Notes: generated by a model not told the origin, from the letters alone. DNA of 64,000 nt from Spirosoma sp. SC4-14 (GCF_037201965.1 NZ_CP147518.1:5945001-6009000), one strand, 5' to 3'. Numbered from the stretch's first letter, positions 35,071 through 44,615 are shown. A program made the numbers and translations.

Positions 35071-35784
35071 ATGGGAAGAGCGTTTGAATACCGGAAAGCG
35101 CGGAAAATGAAACGGTGGGGGCAAATGGCCAAGACCTTCACCCGGATAGGAAAAGATATTGTTATTGCCGTTAAAAACGGTGGGCCTGATCCTGATACAA
35201 ACGGTCGTCTGCGGGCTATTATCCAGAACGCCAAAGCGGCAAACATGCCGAAAGAGAACGTAGATCGGGCCATTAAAAAAGCCTCGTCGAAAGAGCAGGA
35301 GGACTATAAAGAAATCGTCTACGAAGCATACGCTCCGCATGGCATAGCCCTTGTTATCGAAACAGCAACCGATAACCACAACCGAACAGTAGCCAACATT
35401 CGAAGCTATCTGAACAAGCTTGGTGGTAGTCTGGGTACACAAGGTATGCTCGACTTCCTGTTCGATCGCAAATCGGTGTTTCGTATTCCGGCCGAGGGCA
35501 TCGATCAGGAAGAGCTGGAACTGGAACTGATCGATGTGGGTGGTGATGAGGTCGAACTCGATGAAGAAACCGATCAATTTGTTATCTATGGCGAGTTCAC
35601 GGCATTTGGTGCTATCCAGAAGTTTCTGGAAGAGAAAGGCTACGATATTAAACAGGCCGAGTTTGAACGTATTCCTAATGATTATAAGGAACTAACTGAC
35701 GAAGAAGTTGCTGATGTTGAAAAACTCATCGAACGCATCGAAGAAGACGACGATGTGCAAACGGTGTATCATAACATGAAGTAA
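35071..35784 (+). CDS. yebC: YebC/PmpR-family regulator
   Basis: 237 aa, standard length. The start MGRAFEYRKARKMKRWGQMAKTF and then GGPDPDTNGRLRAIIQNAKAANMPKENVDRAIKKAS are typical of the short YebC-II type. YebC proteins were described as DNA-binding regulators and more recently as ribosome-associated factors easing stalling at polyproline. The acidic C-terminus (EEVADVEKLIERIEEDDD) is normal. It is followed by a strong bidirectional terminator. Confidence 0.95.
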   Translation: MGRAFEYRKARKMKRWGQMAKTFTRIGKDIVIAVKNGGPDPDTNGRLRAIIQNAKAANMPKENVDRAIKKASSKEQEDYKEIVYEAYAPHGIALVIETATDNHNRTVANIRSYLNKLGGSLGTQGMLDFLFDRKSVFRIPAEGIDQEELELELIDVGGDEVELDEETDQFVIYGEFTAFGAIQKFLEEKGYDIKQAEFERIPNDYKELTDEEVADVEKLIERIEEDDDVQTVYHNMK

Positions 35785-35795
35785 AGGTCAGTAAC

Positions 35796-35842
35796 CACAT
35801 AAAAAGGCCGGGATGTCATTACATTCCCGGCCTTTTTATGTG
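35796..35842. terminator. Bidirectional terminator between yebC and the CHU_C gene
   Basis: CACATAAAAAGGCCGGGA pairs with TCCCGGCCTTTTTATGTG, an 18-bp perfect stem with T-runs in both directions, between convergent genes. Confidence 0.92.
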
Positions 35843-35858
35843 TATTTTCTTTAGAGTC

Positions 35859-38768
35859 TTATCGCATACTCACGCCTTCGCGGAGGATCTGTACCCAGCC
35901 CTTTAGCACCTGAGCCGGAGCATCGCGGTCCAGCAGCGAATACCCAACACTCACCTGATAGTAGTATAAACCACTCGGCAAATCACTCCCATCACTCGAC
36001 TTGCCATTCCACGACAAACGCGCGCTGCTCCCCTCATACACCTTGCTGCCATACCGGTTGTAAACCACCAACGCTACACTCTCCACAAAACGGGGACACT
36101 TCAAGGGCTCGAACAAATCGTTCTTCCCATCCCCATTCGGGGTGAACACATTCGGCAGCACTAACAACGGACACGCGTCATTGCAAACCCTGTTGGAGGG
36201 TAAACTCTCGACTCCAGAACGACTCACCGCCGTCACAAAATAACAACCCGACACCGTCGTCAGATTCACATGATCGAAACTCAGCGTCGGCGCCGGGATA
36301 CTCACCAGCTCCGAAGGCTTGTCCTGCTCATAACGCCCATAGTAGACCTTGTAACTCACCACATTAGGATCGCAATCGGCACTCGTCGTCAGCCGCCAGC
36401 GCAGCTTGTTGGTGAAACTACTCTGACCACACAGGCTCTCATTGCTCAGGCTGGCACAGTCCAGACTGTCCAGACCCAGCATCGGCGCACAGGGACGGGT
36501 CGTGTCGGTGGGCGTGGCACAAATGAGCTGGCTGTAGTTGAGCAACACCCCCAGACTGGCCAGCTTGCTGTCGGCATACTGGCCACGGGTCATCACCCGG
36601 TAACAATAACTGCTGTCGGCCGACAAGCTCCGACTCGTGTTGCCATCGGCCACAAAGCTGTCGGTGCCCGTATCGGTGAAGGTGTAAGTGGGGGCGCCCT
36701 GCACCGACACCTCAGCAATCTTGTTGAAAGGTCCCCCTGGCCCCGAGCGGCTGCGGTAGACATCGTGACGCTGGTTGTCGTTGCTCCAGGGGGTGTTGGC
36801 CTGCCAGCTGAGGGTGATGCTCCGCTGGGCCGGATTGGCCGCCAGCCGCACACTCGATGCCGGATCGGTCACATCCAGGCGGGTGAGCTGGCCATTGGCG
36901 TTGGTGTAGTAGAACTCCACCCGGTAGCGATAGGCCGAGTCGGTGGTGTTGAGAGCCGCTGTAGGGCTTCCCCGATCGACATAGACGGTGTCGGCCAGTC
37001 CGGGCTGGATGGAGGTGTTGATGGTGGCAATGGGGGAGAAGTTGGAGCCATTGAGGCCGCTAGCCCGCTGGAGCCGGTACTGATAAGGAGCCCCCAGCTC
37101 GCCGGGTTGGAGCCCCAGGGGTCTGGTCCAGCGAACGGTGATCTGTCCGCGCTGGGTGTGGGTGGAGTCGACGGTGACCTGAGTCATGACGGGTGCCAGC
37201 AGGGGCAGTTCGAGACAGGCTTCGGTGGAGGCCACGCTGAGTCCACCGTTATCGCCGATACCGGGATTGCGGGCTACGATTCGGTAGGAGTAGCTGATGC
37301 CCCGTTTGAGGGCGGAGGTGTCGATGTAGGCCGTAGCGGTATAAGGCAGCTCGGCAATTTTCTGATACCCCAGCGAAGCCGGCAGTCCGGTGGTGCAGAC
37401 ATCGGGGTTGTAGGTCGTACAACCTTCCTTTCGGTAGACGATGAGTTTGGTGGTATCGGGCAGTCCTCCCGAAGAGGTGATTTGGCCGCAGGAGTAGGGA
37501 TTCCAGTTAAGCTGGATGGCTCTTCCTGACGCGGTAGCGGTGGGTTTGGCAGTCAGGTTTTTAACGGCAGGGGCATAGACCCGAATGCGCAATGTTGCAA
37601 AGGAGACCAGTCCCACAGCAGCTCGGCCGGGCACATCCGTCACCTTAAGGGTAATATCGTACGGTTCTTTTCGGGCGTGGTTACAGTTGGTTTGCCAGGA
37701 GAAGGTTGCTGTGGCTGGTTGTGGTAGGGGTACATTGCCGTTAATCAGTTTCGCATACTCCGGCGCTACTAACTGTCCCGCAGGAAAGGGTTGCCCATCA
37801 CTGTTCACGTTGAAGGGTCCACCATAAGCCGTAATGATAACTCGCTGGCCATCAGGATCAGTTGCCTGAATGGGTTGCTGAATGAGTGTACCGGCTTCGA
37901 CACAGAGTTCCGTTCCGGCAATCAGGGGTCGTTTGTTGGGTTCATCGACGACAATAATTTGCATGTCGCGGGTGATTTCGCCGATGAGGACACCATTTCG
38001 CCATTCTTCAATGATGAAGGCAAAGTTGAACTGGCCAGCCTGTCCTGGAGCATCCCAGCAGAGATCGCCGGTTTTCGCATCGATGGTAAACGTAGGCGGT
38101 GCCCCCCCGTCTTCCCGAACGGTACTGAAGGTAGTTGGGTCCTGATACGCCGGAATAAACCGACTCCGACAGCTATTTGGAATTCCTTCCTGGGGCTTGC
38201 TGAGCCGATATGCTAAACTATCGCCATCGGCATCGAAGGCAGCCGGGTTATGGCAGAACTTTTGCCCAACCCTGGCCGAATCGAGGGGAGGATTGAGCAT
38301 GACCGGTGTTGAGTTTACCTGAAGAGCCGCATTGATCAGAATTGTAGTCGATACATAAAATGTGATCTGATCGGAACTACCCGCCGGGGGTAGGTTTAAG
38401 GTACCTTTATTCCGGTTCGCGATCTGTACACCAATGGTGTAGGCTCCTGGCCCCGCGTAGGTATGAGTAGTCACATACGTGTTCACGGATGAAGTTCCGC
38501 CATTTATGTACTTACGACTCACTCGTTTGACATCGGCCTGAGTTCCATCACCAAAACAAAACGTATAGGAATTGGCATCGTTAGCAGCCGTTTTTCCGGT
38601 TACTTCATCGTAGTACGTAGTCAGAGTAATTTCATAAGTTAGCGTAGCACCAGGCAGTCGCCGGGTTGTAATTTCACCGGCTCGTACGTGCGTTGCCTGA
38701 CTAATGTTTGGCCATAAGATTGCTCCCAGTGCGAAGGCAATCAGCCCAATTGTATAAACTAAACGCAT
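35859..38768 (-). CDS. Type IX secreted protein with gliding-motility C-terminal domain
   Basis: 969 aa from the ATG at 38768, with signal peptide (MRLVYTIGLIAFALGAILWPNISQA). N-terminal beta-rich region (THVRAGEITTRRLPGATLTYEITLT, typical of PKD-type Bacteroidota surface proteins), then several fibronectin-III-like modules (about 400-860), then a CHU_C/type B sorting domain: LPNVFTPNGDGKNDLFEP, YNRYGSKVYE, WNGKSSDGSDLPSGLYYYQV. Probably exported by the type IX system and anchored at the surface. GC is clearly higher across the C-terminal half (39 of 60 in 36541-36600 against 31 of 60 in 38281-38340), which creates long antisense open frames. Confidence 0.9.
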   Translation of the reverse strand: MRLVYTIGLIAFALGAILWPNISQATHVRAGEITTRRLPGATLTYEITLTTYYDEVTGKTAANDANSYTFCFGDGTQADVKRVSRKYINGGTSSVNTYVTTHTYAGPGAYTIGVQIANRNKGTLNLPPAGSSDQITFYVSTTILINAALQVNSTPVMLNPPLDSARVGQKFCHNPAAFDADGDSLAYRLSKPQEGIPNSCRSRFIPAYQDPTTFSTVREDGGAPPTFTIDAKTGDLCWDAPGQAGQFNFAFIIEEWRNGVLIGEITRDMQIIVVDEPNKRPLIAGTELCVEAGTLIQQPIQATDPDGQRVIITAYGGPFNVNSDGQPFPAGQLVAPEYAKLINGNVPLPQPATATFSWQTNCNHARKEPYDITLKVTDVPGRAAVGLVSFATLRIRVYAPAVKNLTAKPTATASGRAIQLNWNPYSCGQITSSGGLPDTTKLIVYRKEGCTTYNPDVCTTGLPASLGYQKIAELPYTATAYIDTSALKRGISYSYRIVARNPGIGDNGGLSVASTEACLELPLLAPVMTQVTVDSTHTQRGQITVRWTRPLGLQPGELGAPYQYRLQRASGLNGSNFSPIATINTSIQPGLADTVYVDRGSPTAALNTTDSAYRYRVEFYYTNANGQLTRLDVTDPASSVRLAANPAQRSITLSWQANTPWSNDNQRHDVYRSRSGPGGPFNKIAEVSVQGAPTYTFTDTGTDSFVADGNTSRSLSADSSYCYRVMTRGQYADSKLASLGVLLNYSQLICATPTDTTRPCAPMLGLDSLDCASLSNESLCGQSSFTNKLRWRLTTSADCDPNVVSYKVYYGRYEQDKPSELVSIPAPTLSFDHVNLTTVSGCYFVTAVSRSGVESLPSNRVCNDACPLLVLPNVFTPNGDGKNDLFEPLKCPRFVESVALVVYNRYGSKVYEGSSARLSWNGKSSDGSDLPSGLYYYQVSVGYSLLDRDAPAQVLKGWVQILREGVSMR

Positions 38769-38963
38769 AGAGTTATCGCATTTCACTTACAACGAATTCC
38801 AGCCCAAAAAGTATATCTATCTATCAAGCCTGAAACCCTTTGTTTCGCTTCTGTTTGCAGAATATTTAGTAATCTGGTTCCTAATACTACGGTTATTTCG
38901 AAGTACGCTTATGGTCAGATAACCGTGGCAACATTCAGAACGAAAGTTCGCCCCATACGCTGT

Positions 38964-39947
38964 CTACTGTACTTTGTAGAAACCCGGACGGTTAAAAAGC
39001 GTTTTCCAGAAAAATCGTAGAAAGATACTGACTTGTTGAGCAAATGCCCGCTGATTTTCCAGTTCGGCCCATGGAATTTGGCGATTCCGTAGGTTTACGG
39101 CTATTTTCCACGCAAAAATAACAGGAACCATCAGCACATAATGGAGAATAAGTACCAGATAAGCACCTACACCATATTGTTTCCGAACCCATAACAACTG
39201 CGATACCTGTATCTGCGGTTTAAACCGATTAATGTGAGTTACTACGTGTTGCTGATTATTGTCGCTACTTCCGTATTCCAGATGCACGAAACTGGCATCT
39301 TTCAGCAACAGTAACTTTCCCTGCCGGCCCAACCGATAGCCCCATTCTACATCTTCACCGTACATAAAAAACGATTCATCCAGTCCACCTGCTTTGGCAA
39401 TCGTCGTCTGGCGCGTCATCAGAAAAGCGCCCGACAACCACTCAACCTGATTTGGGTCAGCAAAATGTGGATCGGGAATTAATTTCTGGAGCCAGTTCTG
39501 AAAAACAGCGCCTGCTGGCAGGATATAGAACGCCCGACGCATCTGGCCAAAAGTCGTATACAGATTTGGTCGGAGTTGCCGGTCGGCTCCCAGTTGCTGT
39601 ATACTAACGGCAGCCACATCCGGCTGTTGATCCAGAAGACTTACGCAACGCAGCAAAACATTGTTTGTTAGCAACGTATCGGAATTCAACAACAGGATAT
39701 TGCGTCCTTTCGCCTGCCGGATGCCATAATTGTTGGCCCGGGCAAAGCCCGAATTATAGCCCATCTCAAACCAGCGAGTAGCCGGGAATCTGGCTTTAAT
39801 CAATGCTTCGCTTTGATCTTCCGATTGATTATCAATAATTAAAATCTCAAATGCGATACCTGATGTATGCTGATATACTGACGTTAGGCAGTCAATAATA
39901 AGTTTGGGTGTCTTATAATTGACAATGATTATGCTTAAATCGAGCAA
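38964..39947 (-). CDS. Family 2 glycosyltransferase (rhamnosyltransferase-like)
   Basis: 327 aa GT-A enzyme. LSIIIVNYKTPKLIIDCL at the start, LLLNSDTLLTNN with the metal-binding DxD equivalent, SGAFLMTRQ, and DESFFMYGEDVEWGYRLGRQG, the acceptor-side motif of WbbL-like transferases. A hydrophobic segment near residues 255-275 suggests membrane association. Transfers a sugar to a cell-surface glycan, donor unknown. No polysaccharide cluster surrounds it. Confidence 0.88.
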   Translation of the reverse strand: MLDLSIIIVNYKTPKLIIDCLTSVYQHTSGIAFEILIIDNQSEDQSEALIKARFPATRWFEMGYNSGFARANNYGIRQAKGRNILLLNSDTLLTNNVLLRCVSLLDQQPDVAAVSIQQLGADRQLRPNLYTTFGQMRRAFYILPAGAVFQNWLQKLIPDPHFADPNQVEWLSGAFLMTRQTTIAKAGGLDESFFMYGEDVEWGYRLGRQGKLLLLKDASFVHLEYGSSDNNQQHVVTHINRFKPQIQVSQLLWVRKQYGVGAYLVLILHYVLMVPVIFAWKIAVNLRNRQIPWAELENQRAFAQQVSIFLRFFWKTLFNRPGFYKVQ

Positions 39948-39995
39948 GATAAGTTGGATTAGCGAGGCCTAAAGATAGGCATAAGCTAAAAAAGG

Positions 39996-40051
39996 TGATT
40001 GGATGATGGCCGTAATTTGCGTTAAAACAAGTTACGGTCATCATCCAATCA
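39996..40051. repeat. Intergenic inverted repeat after the ATP-grasp gene
   Basis: TGATTGGATGATGGCCGTAA (39996-40015) pairs over all 20 positions with 40032-40051 (one G-U). The loop contains TTTGCGTTA (40016-40024), identical to the loop word at 10083-10091. It lies downstream of the minus-strand ATP-grasp gene. Confidence 0.75.
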
Positions 40052-40075
40052 GCCAGCTCAGGAGTAAAATCAGGC

Positions 40076-41581
40076 TCAATAGAGCACCCATGTATCTTTT
40101 CCTCCGCCCCCTTGCGACGAGTTCACAACAAGCGAACCCTTGCGTAATGCAACGCGGGTTAACCCTCCCGGAATAACATTAACACCATCGCCATATAAAA
40201 TATAGGGCCGCAAATCAACATGGCGTCCTTCGGCATGATCGCCCACAATGCACGGCACCCGCGATAGCGAAATGGTTGGCTGGGCTATATAATTACGGGG
40301 GTTTTCCTTGATTTTCTGTCTGAATAATTCGTGGTCCTCAGGGGTCGCTTTAGGTCCAATCAGCATGCCATATCCACCGGCTTCATTCGCTTCTTTAACA
40401 ACCAGTTGCTCGATGTTCTCCAACACATACTGGCAATCTTCTTCTTCCCGGCAAATGTAGGTGCGCACATTAGGAATGATCGGTTCTTCGCCCAGATAAT
40501 ACTGAATAATACGTGGCACGTAGGCATAAATCACCTTATCGTCGGCCACACCGGTTCCGGGTGCATTGGCCAGCGCAACACGACCTTTTTTATACACCTC
40601 AAATATGCCAGGTATACCAATCATCGAGTCAGGATTGAAAGCCTGTGGGTCGAGAAATGTATCGTCGATACGCCGGTAGATGACATCAACAATCTGGAAT
40701 CCTTTGGTAGTACGCATTTTTACGTATCCACCCGAAACTACCAGATCGCGGGCTTCAACCAGCTCTACACCCATCTGTTGCGCCAGATAAGAATGCTCGA
40801 AGTAGGCCGAATTGTAAATTCCAGGTGTTAGGACAACTACCGTTGGATTTGGCCGATCGGCAATATACTGAAGCATCTGGAGCAACCGCATTGGATAGTC
40901 AGAAACGGGCCGAACACCCGTTTGTGTCAGCACTTCAGGGAACGTTTGTTTTGAAAGTTCACGGTTTTCGAGCATATACGACACCCCCGACGGACAGCGC
41001 AGGTTGTCTTCAAGCACCATAAACTGGCCGTCTTCGCCCCGAATCAGATCCGTTCCGGTAATGTGGCACCAGATGCCTTTAGGCGGTCTGACTCCCAGAC
41101 AGGGAGTCAGAAATGATTTGCTGGACTCGATCAGGTCGCGCGGCACAACGCCGTCGTTCAGAATCTGCTGCTCGTTATAAACATCGTCGAGAAACATATT
41201 CAGCGCTTTTATTCGCTGAATCAGGCCCGCTTCGAGATTATCCCATTCGGCCGATTCAATAACCCGCGGAATAATATCGATTGGCATAATACGCTCAGTT
41301 CCTTCGCCTTCAGAATACACGTTGAATGTAATACCCATACTCATCAGCGACCGTTCGGCAGCATGTTGGCGGCCAATAATGTCTTCGCGGGTAAGTTGTT
41401 CGACTCGTTGCTGAAACGGAGCGCATCCGTCTCTTACCTGAGTTGGACTGACAAACATTTCATCGAAAAAATTCTCAGTCTGATAATCGGCAAAAGAGAA
41501 ATTTGGGTTAGACTGGCCTTGCGTCTGGCTCATTCCGTTGAGCGTCTGGGATTGAGACTGTGCGGTGGATTTCTGTTTCAT
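40076..41581 (-). CDS. Circularly permuted type 2 ATP-grasp protein
   Basis: 501 aa. Typical start FFDEMF...VRDGCAPFQQRVEQLTREDI, then GITFNVYSEG, PFDIIPR-type IDIIPRVIESAEWDNLEAGLIQRIKALN, ITGTDLIRGEDGQFMVLEDNLRCPSGVSYMLENR and VDVIYRRIDDTFLDPQAF. The family is thought to ligate peptides or amino acids with ATP and usually sits beside an alpha-E domain gene and a transglutaminase-like gene; neither is here, so it is an orphan. Cytoplasmic; substrate unknown. Confidence 0.92.
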   Translation of the reverse strand: MKQKSTAQSQSQTLNGMSQTQGQSNPNFSFADYQTENFFDEMFVSPTQVRDGCAPFQQRVEQLTREDIIGRQHAAERSLMSMGITFNVYSEGEGTERIMPIDIIPRVIESAEWDNLEAGLIQRIKALNMFLDDVYNEQQILNDGVVPRDLIESSKSFLTPCLGVRPPKGIWCHITGTDLIRGEDGQFMVLEDNLRCPSGVSYMLENRELSKQTFPEVLTQTGVRPVSDYPMRLLQMLQYIADRPNPTVVVLTPGIYNSAYFEHSYLAQQMGVELVEARDLVVSGGYVKMRTTKGFQIVDVIYRRIDDTFLDPQAFNPDSMIGIPGIFEVYKKGRVALANAPGTGVADDKVIYAYVPRIIQYYLGEEPIIPNVRTYICREEEDCQYVLENIEQLVVKEANEAGGYGMLIGPKATPEDHELFRQKIKENPRNYIAQPTISLSRVPCIVGDHAEGRHVDLRPYILYGDGVNVIPGGLTRVALRKGSLVVNSSQGGGGKDTWVLY

Positions 41582-41969
41582 GGAACAATATATTGCCGTT
41601 TATCGGATTGACAAAATAGAACTTCAGCGAAGTTCCCGATTTCGCAAATCAATCGTTAGAAAAAACAAGATTAACAGATGCCCTTAATTAATGCAATAAT
41701 CCGGGTATTCTTTAGTGGTTATCGGTCGGTAGAGATCGTTCTTTTCTCTTCAACAGCCTCCTTACTCAATATAGTATCTACTTCAGTAATCCTTCAGTAT
41801 TTTTTAATCAAGACCCCTCTCCATTGCTTCTAATAAGCGATTTTCACTATTTTTTCAAAGAGTTGCAACAGTATATATACTTAGAACGTACCGGCAATTG
41901 AATCAGCGAGGAAGACTTTCCGAACGCTGATTATTATTTGGAATGCCAAAACAAAACCAACAACAATCT
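41582..41969. other. Spacer without a recognised gene
   Basis: About 390 bp of AT-rich DNA between divergent genes. It must hold the promoters of the ATP-grasp gene and the lipoprotein gene, but I find no good TTTG/TAnnTTTG pair, no hairpin with a T-run and no convincing open frame. Confidence 0.5.
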
Positions 41970-42686
41970 ATGAAAGCACTGTTTGTTTTCAGTTGCATGG
42001 CTGCCCTTGTGCTAAGCCTGAATGCCTGTAACCATAATGCAGTAGACCCGTCCAGCACCGACGGGTCGGCCCGGTCGAGTGGCGTAGTGAGTGGAACAGC
42101 TACCGGGCCTGGAAGCCTAACGTCGGTTGATGTATCGACACTACCCAGTGCCATCACAACGTACATCAATACAAACTATGCCGGTGCTACCATTAAGGAA
42201 GCGGGGACCGATCCGAAGGGAAATTATGTAGTTATTATAACCCTCAACAACGAACTCAGGCTCTTAGCCTTCAAAGCCGACGGTACATTTATTAAAGAAT
42301 TGAAAGGCGGCAAAGGCCGGCCTATGCCCGGCGATTCACTGCATCATCCAAAAGGCGATTCATTACATCACCCCCGACACGCTCCGGGCGACTCGCTGCA
42401 TCACCCGCCAATGCCGGGCGATAGCCTTCACCATCCCCACGGCGATTCGCTGCACCATAAAGGCCCCGGACCTGGTGCTAATGTTACCGTAATTGCGGCT
42501 TCTGATCTGCCTTCTGCCATCACAACCTATATCAATACAAACTATGCTGGTGCCACTATTGAACAAGCGGCAAAGGATAACGCATCCAGCGACTATATTG
42601 TATTGATTAAAACAAGCGACAGTAAGCGCGTGTTGTTGCTGTTTGGTTCGGATGGCACCTTCAAAAAGGCCATAAAGGGTAAATAA
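41970..42686 (+). CDS. Lipoprotein with two PepSY-like domains joined by a His-rich repeat linker
   Basis: 238 aa from the ATG at 41970, where MKALFVFSCMAALVLSLNAC gives a lipobox LNAC. Two near-identical domains follow: LPSAITTYINTNYAGATI occurs in both halves (around residues 60 and 180) and each ends with an F-x-x-DGTF-x-K-x-x-KG motif, as in Bacteroidota PepSY-like/DUF2874 proteins. Between them, 42330-42458 encodes five GDSLHH units separated by short Pro/Lys/Arg spacers. The His pairs suggest metal binding. Function unknown; periplasmic or outer-membrane attached. Confidence 0.8.
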   Translation: MKALFVFSCMAALVLSLNACNHNAVDPSSTDGSARSSGVVSGTATGPGSLTSVDVSTLPSAITTYINTNYAGATIKEAGTDPKGNYVVIITLNNELRLLAFKADGTFIKELKGGKGRPMPGDSLHHPKGDSLHHPRHAPGDSLHHPPMPGDSLHHPHGDSLHHKGPGPGANVTVIAASDLPSAITTYINTNYAGATIEQAAKDNASSDYIVLIKTSDSKRVLLLFGSDGTFKKAIKGK

Positions 42687-42696
42687 GCGATTGAGT

Positions 42697-42750
42697 GAAA
42701 GAGTGATTGGGTGAATCAAGGGCTATTGATTTGCACTCATTCACTCTTTC
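42697..42750. repeat. Intergenic inverted repeat between the lipoprotein and ldh-type genes
   Basis: GAAAGAGTGATTGGGTG (42697-42713) pairs with 42734-42750 at 16 of 17 positions (one G-U). Located between convergent genes. Confidence 0.7.
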
Positions 42751-42760
42751 ATTTTTTAAT

Positions 42761-43828
42761 TCAAAGCGTTACGCCAAAACGTTCGCCCAGTTCTTCGAGG
42801 CTTTTTATGACGGGTTCCAGCAATGGAATTCCATTAAGCAGCCGCTCAGCTTCCATTTCCCGCTCGGGGTCGCCTGGAATCAGTACCTGTTTCCCTTCAA
42901 TGGCTTTTGCCTGCCGGAATCGCTGAATCCAGGTATCCATGTGTATTTTAAATTCATCGGCCGGACGAAAAGCATCAATCCGCATGGCCCCAAAGAAATG
43001 GCCTGTCCCCTGCCCTACTCCTTCGTTCGCCTGCATAAAGCCGGCCGTAGCAAAAGGCGGTACCCACGGACCATAGTTAGCCCCCGACAACACGCCCGAA
43101 AAAATATCGACCACGGCCCCTAAGCCGTATCCTTTGTGGCTGCCATGCTCCCGGTCGGTACCAAGCGGCAGCAAGGCTCCGCCGTTTCGGATAGCGTTGG
43201 CATCGGTTGTTGGCTGGCCTTCGGCATTCTGTGCCCAGCCCAGCGGAATATCCTGCCCTTTACGCTGCAAAATTTCGAGCTTTCCGTAGGCTACGGCCGT
43301 CGACGCAAAATCGGCCAGAAACGTAGGCTCGGTTGCCGCCGGAATGGCCACCGCAATTGGGTTTGTACCCAGCAACTTATCGAGCGAAAAGGTAGGTGCT
43401 ACGAGCGGAGCGGCATGGGTCATGGCTTGCCCAATCATATCATGATCGGCAGCCAGCATTGCATGATAGCCCGCAATGCCAAAGTGATTGGAGTTGCGCA
43501 CAGCCACCCAGCCCGTACCGGCAATTCGGGCTTTTTCAATAGCAACCTGCATTGCCCAGGGGCCAACCACCAGCCCTAACCCACGATCGCCATCAACAAC
43601 GGCTGTAGATGGCGTTTCATGCACAATGCGAATATGCGGTTGCGGATTGATCCGGCCATGATCATAAAGCCGAACATAACCCGGTAAACGAGCTACCCCG
43701 TGCGAATCAACCCCACGCAGGTCGGCACTCACCAACACATCGGCGGCCAAACGAGCATCGGCCTCCAAACAGCCAATGGCTATAAAAATTTGTTCTGTAA
43801 ATGAACGAAGTTGGTTTGCTGTAATCAT
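42761..43828 (-). CDS. Malate/L-lactate/ureidoglycolate-type dehydrogenase (Ldh2 family)
   Basis: 355 aa, the NAD(P)-dependent Ldh2 fold distinct from Rossmann dehydrogenases. DLRGVDSHGVARLPGY contains the catalytic His, NSNHFGIAGYHAM and NPIAVAIPA follow, and HGSHKGYGLGAVVDIFSGVLSGANYG is the signature near residue 235. Substrate cannot be fixed from sequence: malate, sulfolactate, 2,3-diketogulonate and ureidoglycolate are used by relatives. Convergent with the lipoprotein gene. Confidence 0.88.
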   Translation of the reverse strand: MITANQLRSFTEQIFIAIGCLEADARLAADVLVSADLRGVDSHGVARLPGYVRLYDHGRINPQPHIRIVHETPSTAVVDGDRGLGLVVGPWAMQVAIEKARIAGTGWVAVRNSNHFGIAGYHAMLAADHDMIGQAMTHAAPLVAPTFSLDKLLGTNPIAVAIPAATEPTFLADFASTAVAYGKLEILQRKGQDIPLGWAQNAEGQPTTDANAIRNGGALLPLGTDREHGSHKGYGLGAVVDIFSGVLSGANYGPWVPPFATAGFMQANEGVGQGTGHFFGAMRIDAFRPADEFKIHMDTWIQRFRQAKAIEGKQVLIPGDPEREMEAERLLNGIPLLEPVIKSLEELGERFGVTL

Positions 43829-43930
43829 GCCGCAAATTAGTCAAGACGATGTGAACCCATTAAACTTCACTAAAAATTCAGCCAATTGTGCGTTTTTTGC
43901 GTTATAACAGACAACGCCAGTTCTCTTACC

Positions 43931-44521
43931 ATGAAGTCATATCACTCCCTCCTTTCTATTTCCATTCTTTTTATTGCTCTATTTTTTACACAAATTTCAT
44001 TGGGCCAACCCACCGACACACTTACTACCGAACAGTTGCTTCAGCGGAAAGGTACCGCTTATTCAGCCCTGATACGGCCTTCCCGCTATCTGGCCCTCGA
44101 TGTAAATCATACCTTTGGCGGCTTTCGGCGCTATCGTTTTTTTGTGGGCGATGAACTACACTTCAAAGCACGGGGCGAAAAATTCAGGGAAGAACTCTAC
44201 GATGTCACAGATAGTACGTTTACCATTTTGATGGCAAACGAAGTTATGAACCGCGACGAACCCGTGACCTTTCGGCTTGCTGAAGTCGAGAAAGTTCTGC
44301 TTCACCGCCGAATCCCGTTTGTTACGGCTGCCGGTACTATTTTTCCACTGGCAGGTGGCGTTTATCTGTTAGCCGATGTGGTCAATAACGGCCAGTTGAA
44401 TACCAATGTACTACCAGTAACAGGCGCCTTTATTGTTAGCGGACTTTTGTTCCACTGGTTAAGCAATCCCCACATACACATTAGTAAAAACCACCGGCTA
44501 AAAGTCTTGCGAACCTATTAG
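43931..44521 (+). CDS. Exported protein of unknown function
   Basis: 196 aa from the ATG at 43931, giving a signal peptide (MKSYHSLLSISILFIALFFTQISLGQ). The middle is beta-rich and charged (YRFFVGDELHFKARGEKFREELYDVTDSTFTI), followed by two hydrophobic stretches (about 130-148 and 158-172) and a basic tail. Similar small proteins occur in Cytophagales but I can name no family. Stands alone between the Ldh-type gene and aroA. Confidence 0.7.
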   Translation: MKSYHSLLSISILFIALFFTQISLGQPTDTLTTEQLLQRKGTAYSALIRPSRYLALDVNHTFGGFRRYRFFVGDELHFKARGEKFREELYDVTDSTFTILMANEVMNRDEPVTFRLAEVEKVLLHRRIPFVTAAGTIFPLAGGVYLLADVVNNGQLNTNVLPVTGAFIVSGLLFHWLSNPHIHISKNHRLKVLRTY

Positions 44522-44610
44522 CTAGTTGGCAATTAGGCAGTAGTCATTAACACCCTAACAAACAGCCTATTACAAAAACAGTCAATGACAAATGACTAAT
44601 GACAAACTAG
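44522..44610. repeat. Weak intergenic inverted repeats before aroA
   Basis: CTAGTT (44522-44527) pairs with AACTAG (44605-44610) and TAGTCATT (44541-44548) with AATGACTA (44591-44598); the right part repeats CAATGAC/AATGACTAATGAC words. A looser member of the intergenic hairpin family. Confidence 0.4.
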
Positions 44611-44615
44611 TTCTG

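Noticed and set aside
34771..35577. 268-codon minus-strand open frame over the lysA-yebC junction
   Set aside because: Antisense to two well-supported genes and across the intergenic hairpin.
36270..37529. 419-codon open frame on the plus strand
   Set aside because: It lies wholly antisense to the CHU_C protein; the GC-rich codons of that gene suppress stops. It has no promoter and no recognisable domain.
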